Shown in pieces: positions 1 to 13,300 of a stretch of DNA of 62,156 nt. Source of the DNA: Calcarisporiella thermophila CBS 279.70. Lineage: Eukaryota; Calcarisporiellomycota. Each line of letters opens with the position of its first letter. Within the stretch, counting starts at the first letter, position 1. The stretch spans positions 393,073 to 455,228 of the forward strand of contig NW_027192216.1 in assembly GCF_041956535.1 (NCBI RefSeq). Direction: 5' to 3'. The position numbers and the translations under genes are program-made. The notes under the pieces are model-generated. The model saw only the letters and a list, made by a program, of their open reading frames with translations. It was not told the origin of the DNA and searched no databases.

Positions 1-176
1 GCGCCCTTTTGATCGGCGGGTCAAATAACTGGCGTTGCTGATGGTTGATTCCCCGTTGGAGGGCTCGAGAGTAATTCATTTTTTTTTTTTTTTAAATTAG
101 CCAATCACATCGATCTAAAATATTAATATGATAGTATATATTGAACTGAGAGTGATAAATTTCAACGAATAGGATT

Positions 177-258
177 GTCGCTTTGGCGGAGTGGTTAACG
201 CGGTGCCCTGCTAAGGCATTGTCCTTTGGACGCGCAGGTTCGAATCCTGCAGGCGACG
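177..258 (+). tRNA. tRNA-Ser (anticodon GCU)
   Basis: An 82-nt class II tRNA can be folded by eye. The 7-bp acceptor stem pairs GTCGCTT with AGGCGAC through one G-T pair, the anticodon loop is CTGCTAA with GCT at 210-212, the long variable arm is GTCC-TTT-GGAC, and the T arm is GCAGG-TTCGAAT-CCTGC. The long variable arm and GCU anticodon identify a serine tRNA reading AGC/AGU. There is no intron. A run of eight T at 260-267 is the RNA polymerase III terminator. An identical copy lies inverted at 61987-62068. Confidence 0.97.
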
Positions 259-319
259 ATTTTTTTTCACTTCATCGAACCCTTTTCTATAAACATGAAT
301 TCATCTAATGAAAGGACAC

Positions 320-369
320 AAAAAAGACTCTCTGCCATATAGACACTATATCGGCAGAGTGTCTTTTTT
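320..369. repeat. Strong near-perfect hairpin downstream of the tRNA
   Basis: AAAAAAGACTCTCTGCC (320-336) faces GGCAGAGTGTCTTTTTT (353-369) and pairs over 17 bp with one mismatch. The 16-nt loop contains ATATA and TATAT, which can extend the stem. The right arm ends in a T run, so on the + strand it looks like a hairpin-plus-U-tract terminator. It lies about 60 bp past the tRNA and just beyond the 3' end of the gene on the opposite strand. It could be a small RNA, a terminator or the remnant of a small inverted-repeat element. Confidence 0.6.
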
Positions 370-441
370 TGACACATTCTATTGTTATTTCTAGCATCAC
401 TATTTATTTATTGATTATTTACAAAAGCAAACCTCCAGAGG

Positions 442-3400
442 CTATAACCTTTTCAACCACTCATTGACAGCATTTTCTTTTAAAGCCTCGCGCCCATCCA
501 TCAATGCTCTCCACACACACTGCACCAGAAAATCAATAAGCACATGTACTTTCAGCGTTTGCATTAGAATCCCGGCACTTATCAGTTGCATGGGAAGAAA
601 CTGTGCCTATTGAGATGGACCCTAAGTTAGTTGTCAGTCTTATGGCATAAAGGGTTGAATTGCTCCTACTTTTACTAGATTCTCAATTGTAAAAGTGACA
701 AGCGCTAGCTCCGCGAGGTTAGACTTTGCTTCTTTTTCTGGGGGGATATTTTTCCAACAATGGATGGAAACGGCAAGTAGGCTTTGAAGACATCCAGCAT
801 AAGCTGAACAATACCAATTTGGAATACTTTTCAATACGGGATATAGTATGGTTAAAAAAGCGTGCGGTTACCTTGTGGTTTCATCCCAACGACTGTCCAG
901 ATAAAGGGTCGATCCTTGAACGCTTTGTGTCGATAAAAATGCCTAGTAAATAAAACGAGTTCCAATTCGATTATTTCCTCTGATTTATAGGTGCAGCACA
1001 AGTTAATAGAAAAATAACATTTCACTTGTGGGGCCAAGGAGGTTCAATGGGTCTAGATCTTGCACCACTACATTCAAAGTACCGCCTAAGTGCTGCTGGG
1101 TAAGCTCAATTAGATAATTAATCACTGGCACATTTTCGAAGTAAAAGTGAGAATAATATTGGGTTAGAAGATATGGGAGATATGGAGGTCAAATTCTTGT
1201 AATTTTACTTTCAGCATCGCTTTGTTGAATCAAATCTGCAATATCCCTGATATTCTGAGCGTACTTCTCGTCTTCTATCGAAAAATGTCTTGTAATGTAA
1301 AGAATAAAAAGATAAATAACTCAGATTGTTTAATTGAAATCAGTGAGCAAATCTGCCAAATAGCCTACTCTGCCAATAGATTTCGCATTCCTCCCTCAAA
1401 ATAAAATGGGGCTGGCCGAATCTCGCCCATCTCCTTTTTCTCCTCTTCCCACACCATGCCCCGGTTTCGATTCTGTTCAAACAGTGAGACGGAAATAGTC
1501 GGTCGAGCTATTTTCAAGAAACGCTTGCGCAACACCCAATTTGATTCAAGATAGCCAGCGGCCAATTTCTCATGTAAGATGCGAACAAATGGCTTGGCTA
1601 GGGGTTTATAATGATAGATTGGTTTGACTACCCAAAGCAAAAAAAAAATATTAATTAATCAGTCAACGATTCCTTCAGCCATTCCGATATATGCAAAAAA
1701 GGGCTACCAATCTCTTTCGATAGTCTCACAAGTTCTTTCAGCACCTCCTCATCCATATTGTTCCAACGATCATTCACAGTGCGAAAGAAATTAGATAAAA
1801 CGGAGTCGACGAGATCAAGATCGGCAAGTGGGCTCCGCGGCACTTTGATGCGCGTAAGACGAAGTGCTTGAAGTCGTAGAAGCGGATCATTGCCAGGGAC
1901 GTTTAAAGAAAGAAGTTTCGTGCTATAGTCTGGCAGTGTTTCTGATAAAATATCGCAAAGTGGGCTAGTGGCACTAGCCAAGGTCACGAGATTCTGAAGT
2001 ATTCGACAGTTCTTCGCCAAATCGGACATTTCTGAATCCAATTCATCAAGGGCTTTGGTTAGCGAGTCTCTGAAGAAAAATTAGGACACCGTCAAATTTA
2101 AATCTCAATTATTGATGGAGAAAAAGAGTGCTGATAATATGTACCGAAAGGTGTTTGGCCACAATGAATCAAATGTCTCCTGTAATAATTCCATTGTTTT
2201 GCACACTGCCTCTTTTTCCGAATCACCACTCTCAAGCCCCACAAGGAGTCCCTTCAAAATATCTTCCGACTCCTTCTTTCCTAACTTCACCCCACAAAAT
2301 GAAAGATATAACGAATTATCAACAAGCGAGGATGAATTGCTTTCATAGCGAGAGAGGACTTGTGAGAAAATATTGGTGTCGGATGTAGAAAAGGGTAAAG
2401 TAAATCTGTCGTTGAGTTTGCGATAAAGTTCCACAGAAGCAGTATCGAGCTGGTGAAGTAAGAAGGGGGACTTTCTTTGGGTTAGAGGCAGCTTTAGCTG
2501 AGAAACTAGTGCATCGGCCTGGAGCTATCAATAAAAACGTCATGAAGTCAGATATTCGACGAAGGGCATAATTGCAGGGTATCAATTACTCTTCGTATGA
2601 TTAATTCAAGTAAATGGCTTGCTGCCAGTGCAAGACTTTCACCATGAGAACTGGGGATCGCACGTAAGTGACTGGATACGCCATGCAGAAGTGATAAAAT
2701 ATCTATTAAGTGATACAAAATAAATTTGAACGTATTTGGGTTGCCAATGAGTTGTTCCATCCAATTTATGAAGCGATGGCAGGCGGGCTCAATTGGATTG
2801 CTTAAACGATAGATATTTTGAGCCATTATGTAACCTTAGAAATTAAGTGGCAATCATACCTGGCATCCAGCCTCCACATTGAAAAGCCCCTCATAGACTC
2901 TGCCACGCAAACCATTTCGAGTTTTGGTTTCAGTGTCATTACGAGTTCATCCCAACAAGCTAAATGAACATATCAATTAAAACGGGTTGAATGTAGCTCG
3001 ACAACACGAGTGCATACCCTCATACATAACTGGGTAATTTATAGCTATCCCCAGCATCGTAGGCATAATGAATCTTCGTCGGTCTAAAGATTTCTATCTA
3101 TTAGATGAGATGGTAAATACAGCTGCTGCAAAGCACGTACCAGTAAAAGTGGGCTCCTCTCCCGTCACCTCCAAAACCGAGTTCATATATTCTTGTAAAT
3201 AATTAACCAGGCAAGTATTGGATATGGTATCCTTATCATTGCTAACAATGTGAGATATTAGGCGAGTCGCTATCATACTAGCTGATCGATTTTGAGCTTG
3301 AAGAATCTGCCTAAATACACATTACTTTTAATGTGTTTTCGGGAAATAATCCAGCAAGAAAAGAAAAAGTTACCTTTGGTTGCCAAAAAAGGGAGTCCCG

Positions 3401-4221
3401 AAAATTATAGTGTCTCGAATTATGTATTCGTACAGACCAGGAAGCATCGCTTGGGGTAAGTCCATGGTCACTTGGGATAGAAGCCATTCAAGTCCTCCAC
3501 GTTTGGCGGGGCTTTCATTCGACTGTACTATTGCAGGTAATATGATCTTTTGACTACGTTAAGATATAATAAACATAAGCCCGCATTTCTACTTGATGTT
3601 TACGTCTAAGAAGCAATCATAAATTGTTGTTTCTAAATCCTTATCGGCTCTAGTAGCAAAAATAACTTTTCAGTTTAATCCAAACCTATCCATTCTACTT
3701 CGACTACTCACTTCTTGGGACTATTCTGGAGGATATGCCTGACGAGACGTTGGATAGCTCCTAAATAGGGAAACTTAATATCCTTTCCACTTTCCGCCGT
3801 TAGGGAACCTGCTATAAAGGATTCATAGATCTGGTAAGCAGTCCAGAAAGCTGACAACTATGTTTTTCATATTTGCGTCTATTTTACCTGGTAGTTCTTG
3901 TGCGAATTGTCCAGTAATTCGACATGCCCACTTTAGAGAACAAAAAATTTGATTCAAGGGTTAGTGGAATATTAAGAAAACGCGACTTACCTGCAAAATC
4001 TGTTGCTTTTTCTTGAATTCTAGCTTCGTCGTTATAAAATTCAAGCTTTTTATACATTTGGATATGTTGTATTGCTGTTTGCGCTCTATTGTGGGCTTGT
4101 CGAAATATTCCATGATTTGTGAACTGAGTTTCGAAAGAGTTGGTTCAAGAGAATCGGGCGATTGCCTAATTTTCCGAATGGCTGCCAATACTTCTTTCGA
4201 TTCATATTTCTGAACCTCCAT
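442..4221 (-). CDS. Unassigned large alpha-helical protein, many exons
   Basis: I do not recognise this family. On the minus strand a chain of exons joins in phase from ATG at 4221 (protein start MEVQKYESKEVLAAIRKI) to a stop at 442-444 (protein end NAVNEWLKRL), about 900-1000 residues. Coding blocks lie near 4221-3991, 3930-3885, 3855-3720, 3560-3365, 3300-3140, 3085-2880, 2825-2575, 2525-2145, 2070-1708, 1627-1372, about 1340-1225, about 1135-1000, about 940-865, about 785-675 and about 625-442. Introns are 50-100 nt. The product is rich in Leu, Ile and amphipathic helices, with no transmembrane segment, signal peptide or catalytic motif, so an alpha-solenoid (HEAT/ARM-like) scaffold is the best structural guess. 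Exon edges are approximate. An alternative stop at 1655 exists if the intron 1707-1628 is not removed. It shares a 155-bp upstream region with SZT2. Confidence 0.6.
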
Positions 4222-4376
4222 TATCGCACATATTCTCGAAACAAGGAGAGCACACTGCAATAGTATCGCGTTATATAAAAATGCGCCACAATTTGCGGGG
4301 GAGTATCTTCAATTCAGTGTTATAGAAACGGTTCATAGGAAGCGGTTCCCATACCTTTCAAATCCACAAAAGACGC
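4222..4376. promoter_or_regulatory. Compact divergent promoter region, helical gene / SZT2
   Basis: Only 155 bp separate the two proposed start codons, ATG at 4221 on the minus strand and ATG at 4377 on the plus strand. Both promoters and both 5' leaders must fit here or overlap the genes. I see no convincing TATA box. The placement depends on the tiny first exon proposed for SZT2. Confidence 0.4.
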
Positions 4377-7300
4377 ATGACAAGGTTTGTTTTTATATCA
4401 ATCCTCTGCATTTTATTCCGATTCTATAACAATACCGTCTCGATTGCCTTCTGCTATATTTTATTTCAGTAGCAGCCTCGATTCTGAGGGAGGCAAGGCG
4501 ACTAGCCCCTCTTCAGTCACGGCGGATTCTCCGTTTCTACTTATAAATGGGAATAAGGATGAAGTAGTAGCATTCAGCTTTTATTTGATTAGTGTACGTA
4601 TCAAGTGATCTTACGGTAGCTGTCTTTTTCTTAGCCGCCCGAAGCTGTCTCTGCTATTATGTATATAAAAAACGCGAAATTGTTCACGAGGAACCAGCGC
4701 GAACAATGGTTATTTAAACGGCTGTTTCAGCCGGTTAGAATATGCGAATGTGAGGTAAAAGCGACGATGATGAAATCCATAATTGCTATTGTCATTTTGA
4801 ACCTTTTTTCTTCTGCTGCCGCATTTGTAGGATGTCGAAATCTTGGATATCTCGAAGGACGGCTTCCCTAAATTTCTCTCGAATCGCGAATCACAAAGGC
4901 TTAGTGAGAATCCGCAAGCTCACCCTGAAGATACGTGCACTCTGGCGCCGCAGACTATGGTATATACTTTGGCAGAAGGATACCGGATCGTATTCCTCAT
5001 AGATGTGAGCGCTTCTCTGGCAACGATAGATGTTACTTCAAACAGAGTAATATTGGATGACGTACTAAAGAGGTAGGGAGGCTATGTGGAATCAAAGTAT
5101 TATATTCACTCGGGACAACTCATGGATTGCTATATTGGAATATTTAGTCTGGAAAAGTGTTTAGAAGGGGTCACTGAGCCCATGAATATTTTCAGAGCAT
5201 GTGGAGGAAACCCAATCAAAGTAAGCTTTCCTATAGCTTATCAACATATCGACAAAGTTCAGTTTAAACTAAACCTGGGCATTTATTCTCTCTCCCCTTT
5301 TCATCACTCTATTCTTTAGCTTCTGCCGAAATTGTATATAACCGTAGTGGCAGAATGCTCGCAGTTCGGCTCCAATACAAACGTCATTGAACTTTTGTCC
5401 GATTTTTCTACTATGAGAGTACTCATCCAAGGAGCACAGGTTTCACTTGATAATCTTGAGGTTGTTAAGGAGCGGCTACGATCGGAATTCGATCAGTTCC
5501 TCAGTGATATCATTGATTTTCGGCAGAGACTAGCCGAGAAGCGCAAACGAATGGGCTACAAACTAGATGTGAATGACCCAAGTATAAGATTTCGGGACCC
5601 CGATAGTCCACCCATAGATACGGATGAGAGCGCAGTCGACTCATCTGTTGATTCTGCCAAGTCAACTGGTCGGAGGGAAAATTGGGGGATTGGTGTGAGC
5701 GGTGCCAATCTCTCCTACAATCTTCATGCGGGCCTATTTGCGCTCAAGCTCCTGCCACAAGAACTGTGGCCTGTACTAGTGCTTATTACCGACGGAGTTA
5801 AGCATTTGGGCACTGGTCCGCAAGAACAGCAAATTATACGTATCATAAAGCGACTCGATATTTCATGTAGCGTGATACAAGTGGGTGGCTCCCAAGGCTT
5901 CACACCAGCCTGCAACTTCGGATTCGTACCAGATAATGAAAACCTTCGCTTCCTGGCAGAAGCAACCTCTGGACAATTCGTGTACGCTGGCGACTGGAAC
6001 GCACCCATCTCTTCATTTGACAGCGTCTCCTCCGAGTATAAAGACCATACAGGGGCAACTGTGACAAACTTCTTTCATCGGGCATTTCTGATCCGACAGC
6101 ATAGCTTTTCACCGAAGCGGTCTAATATCCAGCTTTCCGCTACCTCGGGGAACACACTGGATAGGGCGGTGGATGTTCCACGCGAACGCATTAGACGCAT
6201 CAATGATATTGTGGAGGATATAGCACACAATCCATACAACTTTCCATGGGATCCGAAATCGAAACCCCCGCTGCTAGAAAAGGTATTAATTCAATATCGT
6301 GACTACGCCCTTGCGTTCGACATTGTGCATGTGATATCGGCCAGGATTCGACAGGGTTTCCATATCAGCTCGGTAAGCCTACCTCGCAATCGAAGCGGCA
6401 AACAGGGCCGCCTATACATAACCATGGTGCTCCAGTGGCTGCCGAATGTGTCGGTGCAATATAAAATCAAGCCTTTTTGGCCGGGAAAGGAGGTTGGATG
6501 TGACCAATTACGGCACGGCCGCATAGAGGTCATGGTGCTGGCCAGTGCGGTATTTGCGTATAATTTCGTTGAAAGCCATCACCGACATGACCCCGGCCAT
6601 CCGTTGTGGGATAAAATTAACCGGTTGCACAGCTTTCTCCGATGCATATGCGATACGGATGAAATGCTAAAGCGGTTAGTTGTCTTCAATCCCAAGCATC
6701 ACTCGAGCAAAGCAGCGTATCGTGAGGGGGAGATTGCACGGAATCTTAGTAATCGTTACTTGGATGCGATTAAGCGATTATGGGAGATGCACGATGCACA
6801 TGAGAACCGGGCGAGAATTCGGTGCTGGTTCGATGAGGGAAGGGTCGATGTATTGGTTTTAACTGATGGGATATCCAGTCTGATACAAGGGCAATCTCGA
6901 CATATTGATGATCAAGTGCGGCATGCTATGGGCACTCTATGCGAGAGCTTAGACAATAATTGGGCAGATCTTAAAGTGGCCAATGATGTGTTTGTCAAGG
7001 TTATTGGTAACCGCGAGCTTGAAAAGATCTCTTCAATAAGCTATTGTGAACTGCGACTCTACCGTGAAGCAGGCTGCCTGCTGGCAATGCGCCTTGCTTT
7101 CTTTAACGTCGGTCTGTCCGACCGGCGTAAAATTTTAGACGATCTGGAACTTATGGTATCCAATATGTCGGGTAAGCTTCTGACTGTGTGCGAGCGACCC
7201 CTTTCTCTTTTCCTGATCCGCCGCATGAACTCGTTCGAAACTCGAACCGAACAGGATTATGCAACCCGATCTGTGTATGCATCAGTGACTGAGAGATTGA

Positions 7301-10300
7301 CAAGCCAATTTATCGTGCGCAATTATTTACGCCACACCACCAGTGTTTGGCTCGATAATCTCCCAGACGATCCATACTGCGCAGAGCATGGTATCCTTCC
7401 AGTCCGCTTACTTGCCTTCCAGCTATTGTGTCGCCTTCGATTGGAGCAAAGCTTTGTTATTCTTGGGTCAGAACCACATCAAAAAGTGTTTTATCTTGAG
7501 CTTAAAAACACCATCGAAACTTCCTCTCGTTCCCCTGACCCATCCGTAGACGAGCAAATTGCACCCTCTTGTGGAGTGCAGTACATCATTACTCTCGATA
7601 AAGAAACAAATCAGGTGACGACGGAGCTGTGGGTGGAGCCAAACGAGGACCAAATGCTTCACAATCCGTATGAATGGATGTCTGAGAAAATATCCGCCAC
7701 CGATCGCAAAGCCATTTCCCACCTAATTACATTTTATGAGATACACCGTATCGGGCGCATCCGCCCTCGTCCTGCCGGCCTGGGACTACCTGACCTGCTT
7801 GATTCAGGGTTAATCTCGACTATGCCGAATTATTTCGAGATTGCTTACGTGTTGCGACTGAGTCGGTTCCTGGTTGCTTCGTATTCCATGCCCACGTTTA
7901 AGACCTCTTTATTAGCGTCGGGACGTGCAAACGAGGTCGACGACTGGATCACCGTGCAAACTGATCTGAGCAGCGAGACGTCTGCTAGACGTAGCTCTCT
8001 TGATGAATTTATCACCCAGCAAGATCTAATAAGTAAGTTGTCACGTGCCGACCGGGATTGTGTTTTGCTTCACCTGTTTTTGGGACAATCGCTGCGCAAT
8101 ATCACTGATGCAGAAATCCCGACCTCAAAGCAAGATGCCCACGATCCATTCTGGCGGGACATTACACGTGCAGTACAACAAGTCATGGGTATCTCCTCGG
8201 TAAGCGCTGGACTATTGCTCACTGAGAGTTTGCGCGACTGTCGCTGTTTCGTAAAAGTCGTGAACCCGCAATCCTTCATTCTACTCGTCGCTCCTACACT
8301 GCGTTCACTGACTTCAAATCTGGCGAGAACCACGGCAATTTCGTCCAATTTTATGGTTACTTGCCAGGTAAACAGATTTATGCTATTTGCGTTCGAATGT
8401 GTGCGGACCCAGTCGCCATTTCTCGATTCTCGCTACGATGCTGATCCTTGGGGGAAGGCGACCACAGATTACGGCGAAATCCACATAAAACCTCTCTCCG
8501 ACTCTACCGCAGACACTGAAACCAACAACTCGAGTCCAACCATGAGGCCTGATTTATTTGCAGGCCATTTCCAGACAACGCCTAGCAATATCGAGCTTAC
8601 CAGAGCGGCGTTCGACTTGAAGGAGCTATTCAGCAAGCATTATGCACGAGACTATGTTCGCTCCGTATATGCCTCATTGGTCCAGAAGCATATTGTGGAT
8701 CCGCAGGATTTGGCAAGGGCAGCCAGCATGTGCTCAGAGTCCTCAGTGGAGGTGGACATAACTGGGTTTGTAAACGTACAAACCCAATTGCGTAGCCAAG
8801 CAGGTCTTTCATTTGATACCAAAAGTATCCAAGAAAGCTTTTCCCAAGTCTTGAGCCACTATTTCCAGAAGGTAGAGGGCAGCGAAGGCTCCCAAAGCCT
8901 TTACTACTTTCGTCCCCAGTTCAAGAAAGGCATGTTGCGTATGGTTCCGGATGACGATCGCTCAAGCACGGGAGTCTCTGCGCAAGAATTGGACCGTGGT
9001 AGCGATGCACCCGATAGCCTATTGAACTTAATTGAAGGCGCGGAGGAGCCTTTCTTCCTCCGGCTGGAATGCGAGTTCCGCAAGCCAGCAAGCAACTCGG
9101 AAAAATATCCAGGTATCCTCCGAATGCCGGTGGCCGAATTACCAGTGTCATATACTGCTCATGTGAATGGAGACCAGCATGACTTTTCGCCCGAGAGCAT
9201 TGGGACGGAGGCATCGCCAGTAGAGTCGTCTGATGGGACTCAGGCCTTCTTCCATCTTATCTGCATATATCTTCCGCCGATGGATCAAGATGCTGCAACC
9301 ACCATCCAAGCATCCGGAAACCTGGAGGATACGCAACTACTAAAGGACGCATTGCTCGATGAGGACAAGCGCGAAGCACTTGCAGAGACCAAAACCAGGT
9401 TAGAATGGCTCCTCAAGGAAGAAATCATGCACGGCCTTCTTAAACTTCAGCCCGTCACCTCCACGGTCCTGTGCTATATTGAATCCCAGCTACGGATCAA
9501 AAATCCATATGTCGATTTTCCCACTTCCTTCCCGATACCCGTCCCGTTTGTGCGGAAGCATGCTGCAAAGCATATTTTCCTTCAAGAACTTGCTAAGGCG
9601 AACATTTCACCTTACACGATGAATCGAGTAGATGAGCACTTTTATGTAAGTGAGGACGTGATTGAATCGTCCCCCACTCAACCAGCCGAATGCGTTAAGG
9701 AGGACGTAAATCCGTCCGCCGATGTGCAGGAAGAGCGAGCCTCTCTATTTGAACACGAGTCACCGAAGGACGACGAGCTTTCACAAGGTCTCGGGATAAG
9801 TTTCCTTACTCCTCCGGAGATGGATCACATGCAGGCGGTTGCTTCACGGCCCCGCAACGTTGTTCAGAAACAAATGTTTTGGATGCTATTGATCCCACAC
9901 GAAAACAGTGTACAGATGTATTTCTTTTCGAAGTGCATTCTTGGCGCCGACCGTTCAAATATTATCCGTCACATGCGAAATGCGATACGAGATGTAGCCG
10001 TGCGAGTGAACCAACTAACCTTGCTTATCGAGATGAACGAGACCCGTAAATGCAGGTAACCTAGTCCTTTTTCCCTCTGAGGAATATGGATTTCATTCTA
10101 AGAAACATTACATTATCATCACCTCATAGCAAATATTTGGTGCCCCGCGATACGCCCTCAGGCTCTGATTCGGACACCACTTCTTCTGAATCTGAATCCT
10201 CGTCTGGCTCAGGTCCTGGATCGCCAGAAGAAGACTTGGTGGGCGTACTGTCACTATCACCCGAAGATCAGCAGTATTCTAAGCGCTTCAAACCGGGGCA

Positions 10301-13300
10301 GTTCGCGTGCCCACTCGTTTTTACCAAGCGATTTCCCCTGCATTGGCGCCTAAAGCCGTGCGAAGCCGTCAACTGTGCGGCCAATTTCCTGCAGCCACTT
10401 GCCGTGCGGAACCGCAAAAATCTGTTTGTGCATGGATCAGGGGAATCAACGGTTTATATGAGACTCTTTGAAATTGGTGTGCTCAGCCCAATGTCAGCCG
10501 CAGATGGGGTTGATGAGCTGGCGCCGAGCATGACCTCTTCACCGTTTTCTGCGCAATCTGCTATTAGCGAACCACCAAACCTTGTCAGCACTTCAATTGC
10601 CGGCCCGACGACGCAACAGCATGTTGAATCAAGCCGTGGCTCACCCCGCACACATAGTCCAAAGCAAGGCACGCCCTCGCCGGGAACTCGGTTTGTGTCC
10701 AGTGGCGCACAACAAATCAAGAGCGCGCCAGAATCTCGTGAACTCGTCCTGGAAGTTTATGGAATCGATCGTCCAAGTAAACAGATTGTCGAAGATCTGG
10801 TTAACACACTCGAGCAAAAGCTAATGAGCAGCGCCACCCTCATGGCAATATCCACCTTCCTTGCTCGAGGGGCTAGCCAGAAACTGACACCTGCAGTAAG
10901 CAAACCTATTTTACACTTCTTATGCTAAGCAAGCAGAGTAACTTTTACACCCTGTTAGGATGTGGACTTTATACTTCCAGTAGAGAAACCACCTGCATGC
11001 CAAAAGATTATTCCAATCCCGCGAATGCTGCGCGATATTCACGCCTATATTACCTATCTCAGACAAAAGCTTCTTACATATATGAAGCCGCTGAGCGGTC
11101 CGGATGTGGCGAACGCTGTCTTCCGGCATTATCTTTACCAAGGCCATAAGTCGCAGAACAAAAACTACCCGGTTAAAGAAGAGTAAGCTTTAGCAAAATA
11201 ATGCACAGGCTTTTTTTTTCACGTAATATTGACTTTTTTTGTGGATCACTAACCAGATTAGGGGAAACGTACGAGATACATCCGGGCGATTTCGCGTTCT
11301 ATTACAATTCGCTGGGAACTTGGAATCAATCAGCATTCGAGACAGAGGTTGGACGAGGTATTGCTGGAGTTTGCCTCACCATTCGTGATGTGAACGGACT
11401 TCCCGCGCTAACGCTCCCGGTGCAAGATCCCCTCTTTACCGAATATTCATACCTCGAGAACATTGGTCAGCACCTCTCCCAGTATCAGGATGATACGCAG
11501 AAACCTGGTACACTGTTCCAGGGTCTATCCGCCTATTCCCTTCTGATTGAGATTTGGGTGCAAGGACCTCTGAAGTATAACGTGCTCCTCACTAAGCTGG
11601 AACAAACTATCTACCATACCCTCTGTGATTACTCTGTGGAGTCGTGCATCATGACTGGATTGGTGCGCACCTTCGATCGCTCTCCTAACCTAGAGGCCGA
11701 AGAGGCCGCCCCGGTGCAGACAACTCCGGTGCTCGACACACGAATACAAAAACTCTTTGTGCAGCCTTGTTTTGCAGTTCTGGAAAAAGCTGCTGCCTGG
11801 GGAGACCCCACCGTGCAAGAACTCAACCTCTCTGTGAAACTTGCCCCATGGAGTGTCAAGGAGTTACTGGATGAGGTGTGCGAATTCCTCTCTGAACTGC
11901 ATGCCGTGTTCACACCTGTAGTCATGCGGGGTGAAGGGCAATTGGCGGCGCCTTTGTACGTTACGGAGAAACTTGAAGTGGAGCGACCGCATCAAACAAG
12001 CACCGGTGCTCCCACGGCTGGTGAGAGGCGTGGACAGGGTGCTGTTCGGCATATAGTGATTGGTGGGGTGAAAGAGCTAACCGTGGCTTACGGAGGCTGG
12101 CACCCCTCCCTCACCGGGCATCGTCGTAGTGTCGATGGCGACGACCACTCGTTCAAATCGCATTCTCGCAAGAGCTCGGTCGAGAATGGAACGAGTGACA
12201 AGGCAAGCCTTTCGCTTCTAAGAAAGGACGACTTGGCCAGCGAGAGAAGCAGTGGGGCTTACTTGCGAAAAGAGGTATTCTCCACCAACATTGCCAACCG
12301 CTTGCACGAGCTCACCATGCATAGTGGCATAACGGTGAACGACGGCTCGCGCCGTGACCTGGCTCGTAGCTGTTTTTGCTCTATTGTGCTGGATGGGTGG
12401 AATTTGCGCGCCTACACCTACAACATGAATAAGCGCTGTTCCGACGCGGTGTTTGCTTTCCTCACTCGCCTTCTCGATTGGCATACCAATCGTATCCGCC
12501 TGATGGACACCATCCTGCACCAGAAGATGGGACTCTTCTTCCACACAGAGCCCTTCGATCTAGAGAGATCCGCCACGGGGCCATTGCTAGCCTCTGGAGG
12601 CTCATCGACATCCGTTGCCGCCCAGCACGCTCACGTCACCTCCACGTCTACTCCTCGCCCCTCCAGCGGACGAACCCCACTTCGACCGTTGCAACCCCCT
12701 CCTCCACCCCTTCAGCTCCAGACACAGCAGCAGGCGCATCCACAGCAACTCCAAGATGTGAAGCTGCTCACTAGTTTGGTCATGGACTCAATCCCCCCTC
12801 GGCAGAGGGCCACTCTTCCCGTCGGAATCGTGTCGGAAGAGTCGAAAAAGGCGACAGCGCTTGGATCCGCCGTCGCTGGTGCCTCATCATCCTCCATCAA
12901 CATGCTCCCTTCCGATGCCGGCCAACCAACCGAGCAAGAGCCCGGGCTTTTCACGTTCAAAGGCGTCAAAGTGAACGATGTGCTCAAGATGACCATTGCA
13001 GACCCGGTGCGCGATTCTACCTATGCTCGCAATCGTGATCCGTTGCGGAGACACGGTCACACCTTTGTGGAGGCATATCGCAGGATCAACGTCACGGCCC
13101 AGGCTCACGAAAATGCGCTGCGGGTGTACACCAAGTGGCGGAAGCGATTTTCGGAATCCCCAGGCTCCACTCGAAGCGATGAATCCATCTCAAGTAGCGA
13201 TCTCGTGGTCATTCTCCGCTCGGCACGGCTCTTCCATTTCTGCCGGAAACCGCTCCTCTTCAGCCACCTCTCCATGCACAGCGGGAGAGACGTGAGCGGT

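Noticed and set aside
1655-1708. C-terminus of the helical gene at 1655
   Set aside because: Splicing from 1707 to 1628 is in phase, and several more coding-like exons follow to a natural stop at 442, so the longer model is preferred.
5320-10055. The 4.7 kb open frame as a gene on its own
   Set aside because: Its 5' end has no ATG and joins in phase to upstream exons carrying the SZT2 N-terminus; its 3' end joins in phase to 10103.
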